Shown one piece after another: positions 63,241 to 64,000 of a stretch of 64,000 bases of DNA. The translations under genes and the position numbers were made by a program. Source of the stretch: JAURVT01 sp049059935 (GTDB lineage: Bacteria > Actinomycetota > Actinomycetes > Propionibacteriales > Nocardioidaceae). Location of the stretch: the NCBI RefSeq assembly GCF_049059935.1, contig NZ_JBMGQR010000019.1, positions 1 to 64,000 on the forward strand. Reading direction: 5' to 3'. Position 1 is the first letter of the stretch. The number at the start of each line of letters is the position of its first letter. The notes beneath the pieces were generated by a model that saw nothing but the letters and a program-made list of their open reading frames with translations, did no database searches and was not told the origin of the DNA.

Positions 63241-64000
63241 GTGACCGATCCGATCCCCGTCGCACTCCTCGGCGTGCCCTTCACCCTCGTCCAGGCGGCC
63301 GCCGCCGGCCTCACCCGCAAGCACCTACGGGGCAGACGGTTCGTGCAGGTGTTCCGGGGCGTGTACGTCTGCGCGGGCGTCGAGCTGACGTTCGCGCTGC
63401 TCGTGGCTGCCGCCCGCCTCGTCCTGCCCGCGGACGTCGCTCTCAGCCACACCAGTGCGTTGCGGTGGCGCGGCGTCGACGTCGCGCCGCGCCTGCCGCT
63501 GCACTTCTCCACGAACACTGCATCGAGGTCGACGCAGCGGGGCATCGTGCTGCACCGCCGCCAGGGCCACCTCTCGCCGACGGACGTCGACGGCGTCCCC
63601 ACCCTCGGGCCCGACCGCACCCTGGTCGACTCGGCCACCCTCCTCGGGTTCGTCGCCCTCGTGCAGGCGGCCGAGATGCTGGTCCACGCGGGATGGACGA
63701 CGGCCGACAAGCTCCGGGCGTACGCCGACTCGGTGCATCTCGACGGGGTGCTCCGGGCACGTCGGGCGTTCGCGTTCGTCCGCGACCGGGTGGAGTCCCC
63801 GATGGAGACCTTGCTGCGGTTGATGCTCGTCTTCGCCCGCCTGTCCGAGCCGGAGGCGAACCCCGACCTGCTCGACGAGCACGGGCGGTTCCTCGGACGG
63901 GTCGACCTCCTCTATGCCCGCTGGCGCGTCGTGGTGGAGTACGACGGCGAGTGGCACGACCGCAGCAGGAACCAGCGCCGGCACGACCGCGACCGCCGGC
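63241..64000 (+). CDS. AbiEi-like/DUF559 (Vsr/endonuclease-fold) protein, 3' end cut by the window
   Basis: About 253 residues of a protein starting at GTG 63241, still open at 64000. The order matches the gene at 32.5 kb: an AbiEi-like N-terminus (FTLVQAAAAGLTRKHLRGRR, FVQVFRGVYVCAGVEL), a middle part (ADVALSHTSALRWRGVDVAP, TLGPDRTLVDSATLLGFVAL) and the DUF559 nuclease-fold segment RWRVVVEYDGEWHDRSRNQR. The VEYDGEWH acidic motif is intact. No function is known; the two copies differ a great deal in sequence. It follows a palindromic hairpin, as the first copy does. Confidence 0.78.
   Translation, partial: MTDPIPVALLGVPFTLVQAAAAGLTRKHLRGRRFVQVFRGVYVCAGVELTFALLVAAARLVLPADVALSHTSALRWRGVDVAPRLPLHFSTNTASRSTQRGIVLHRRQGHLSPTDVDGVPTLGPDRTLVDSATLLGFVALVQAAEMLVHAGWTTADKLRAYADSVHLDGVLRARRAFAFVRDRVESPMETLLRLMLVFARLSEPEANPDLLDEHGRFLGRVDLLYARWRVVVEYDGEWHDRSRNQRRHDRDRR

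Overview
The window is high-GC DNA with many GTG starts and ATGA/GTGA stop-start overlaps. It comes from an actinobacterium, most likely a member of Nocardioidaceae (Nocardioides/Aeromicrobium-like). The inference rests on the SepX/GlpR gene beside the molybdopterin genes, an F420-associated zincin next to tilS, a eukaryote-type UDP-glucose pyrophosphorylase beside 5-formyl-THF cyclo-ligase, and two AbiEi/DUF559-type genes. No taxonomic marker was compared, so the family is inferred.

Region by region. 1-10.65 kb: a hydroxyquinol catabolic island on the minus strand (maleylacetate reductase, hydroxyquinol 1,2-dioxygenase, TfdB/PheA-like hydroxylase, a five-gene Liv-type ABC importer, and both subunits of a 3-oxoacid CoA-transferase, the second cut by the window edge), with a divergent LysR regulator. 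10.70-16.42 kb: a small integrated element between a decayed copy of the 3' half of a tRNA-Arg gene and the intact tRNA-Arg(CCU). It carries a NACHT NTPase with lower-GC codon use, a frameshifted tyrosine integrase and a frameshifted small gene. 16.4-29.8 kb: housekeeping and miscellaneous genes (thiamine-binding protein, secreted HNH-Excalibur nuclease, GNAT, hemerythrin-like protein, amine-oxidase-like flavoprotein, PhoX phosphatase, EEP hydrolase, HAD phosphatase, aldo/keto reductase, sulfotransferase, epimerase, MscL, CpaB-like, FmdB). 29.9-33.5 kb: two CNNM/CorC-type membrane proteins and a DUF559-type gene bracketed by two copies of a palindromic repeat. 33.5-39.5 kb: 5-FCL, UGPase, MoeA/Glp, MoaC, MogA, RimJ-like GNAT, SepX/GlpR, tRNA-Ala.

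39.6-46.3 kb: a tightly overlapping five-gene operon behind a SigB/SigF-type promoter motif: GAF-PP2C phosphatase, cellulose-synthase-like GT2, STAS anti-anti-sigma protein, RsbW-like kinase, and a GH26-like domain fused to an OpgC-type acyltransferase. I read it as an exopolysaccharide synthesis and decoration machine under partner-switching control. It is my main candidate for an undescribed system, and the NACHT element is the second. 46.3-55.1 kb: tilS, zincin, PBP4, pyrophosphatase, NlpC/P60, glucose/sorbosone dehydrogenase-like protein, phosphoglucomutase. 55.2-64 kb: secreted GH92 mannosidase, TM2 protein, a TetR-controlled Baeyer-Villiger monooxygenase plus P450 pair, and a second DUF559-type gene (cut by the window end) that also follows a hairpin repeat.

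Three genes are broken by apparent single frameshifts (integrase, small island gene, membrane protein at 17.9 kb). Whether these are real or sequence errors cannot be told from one sequence.
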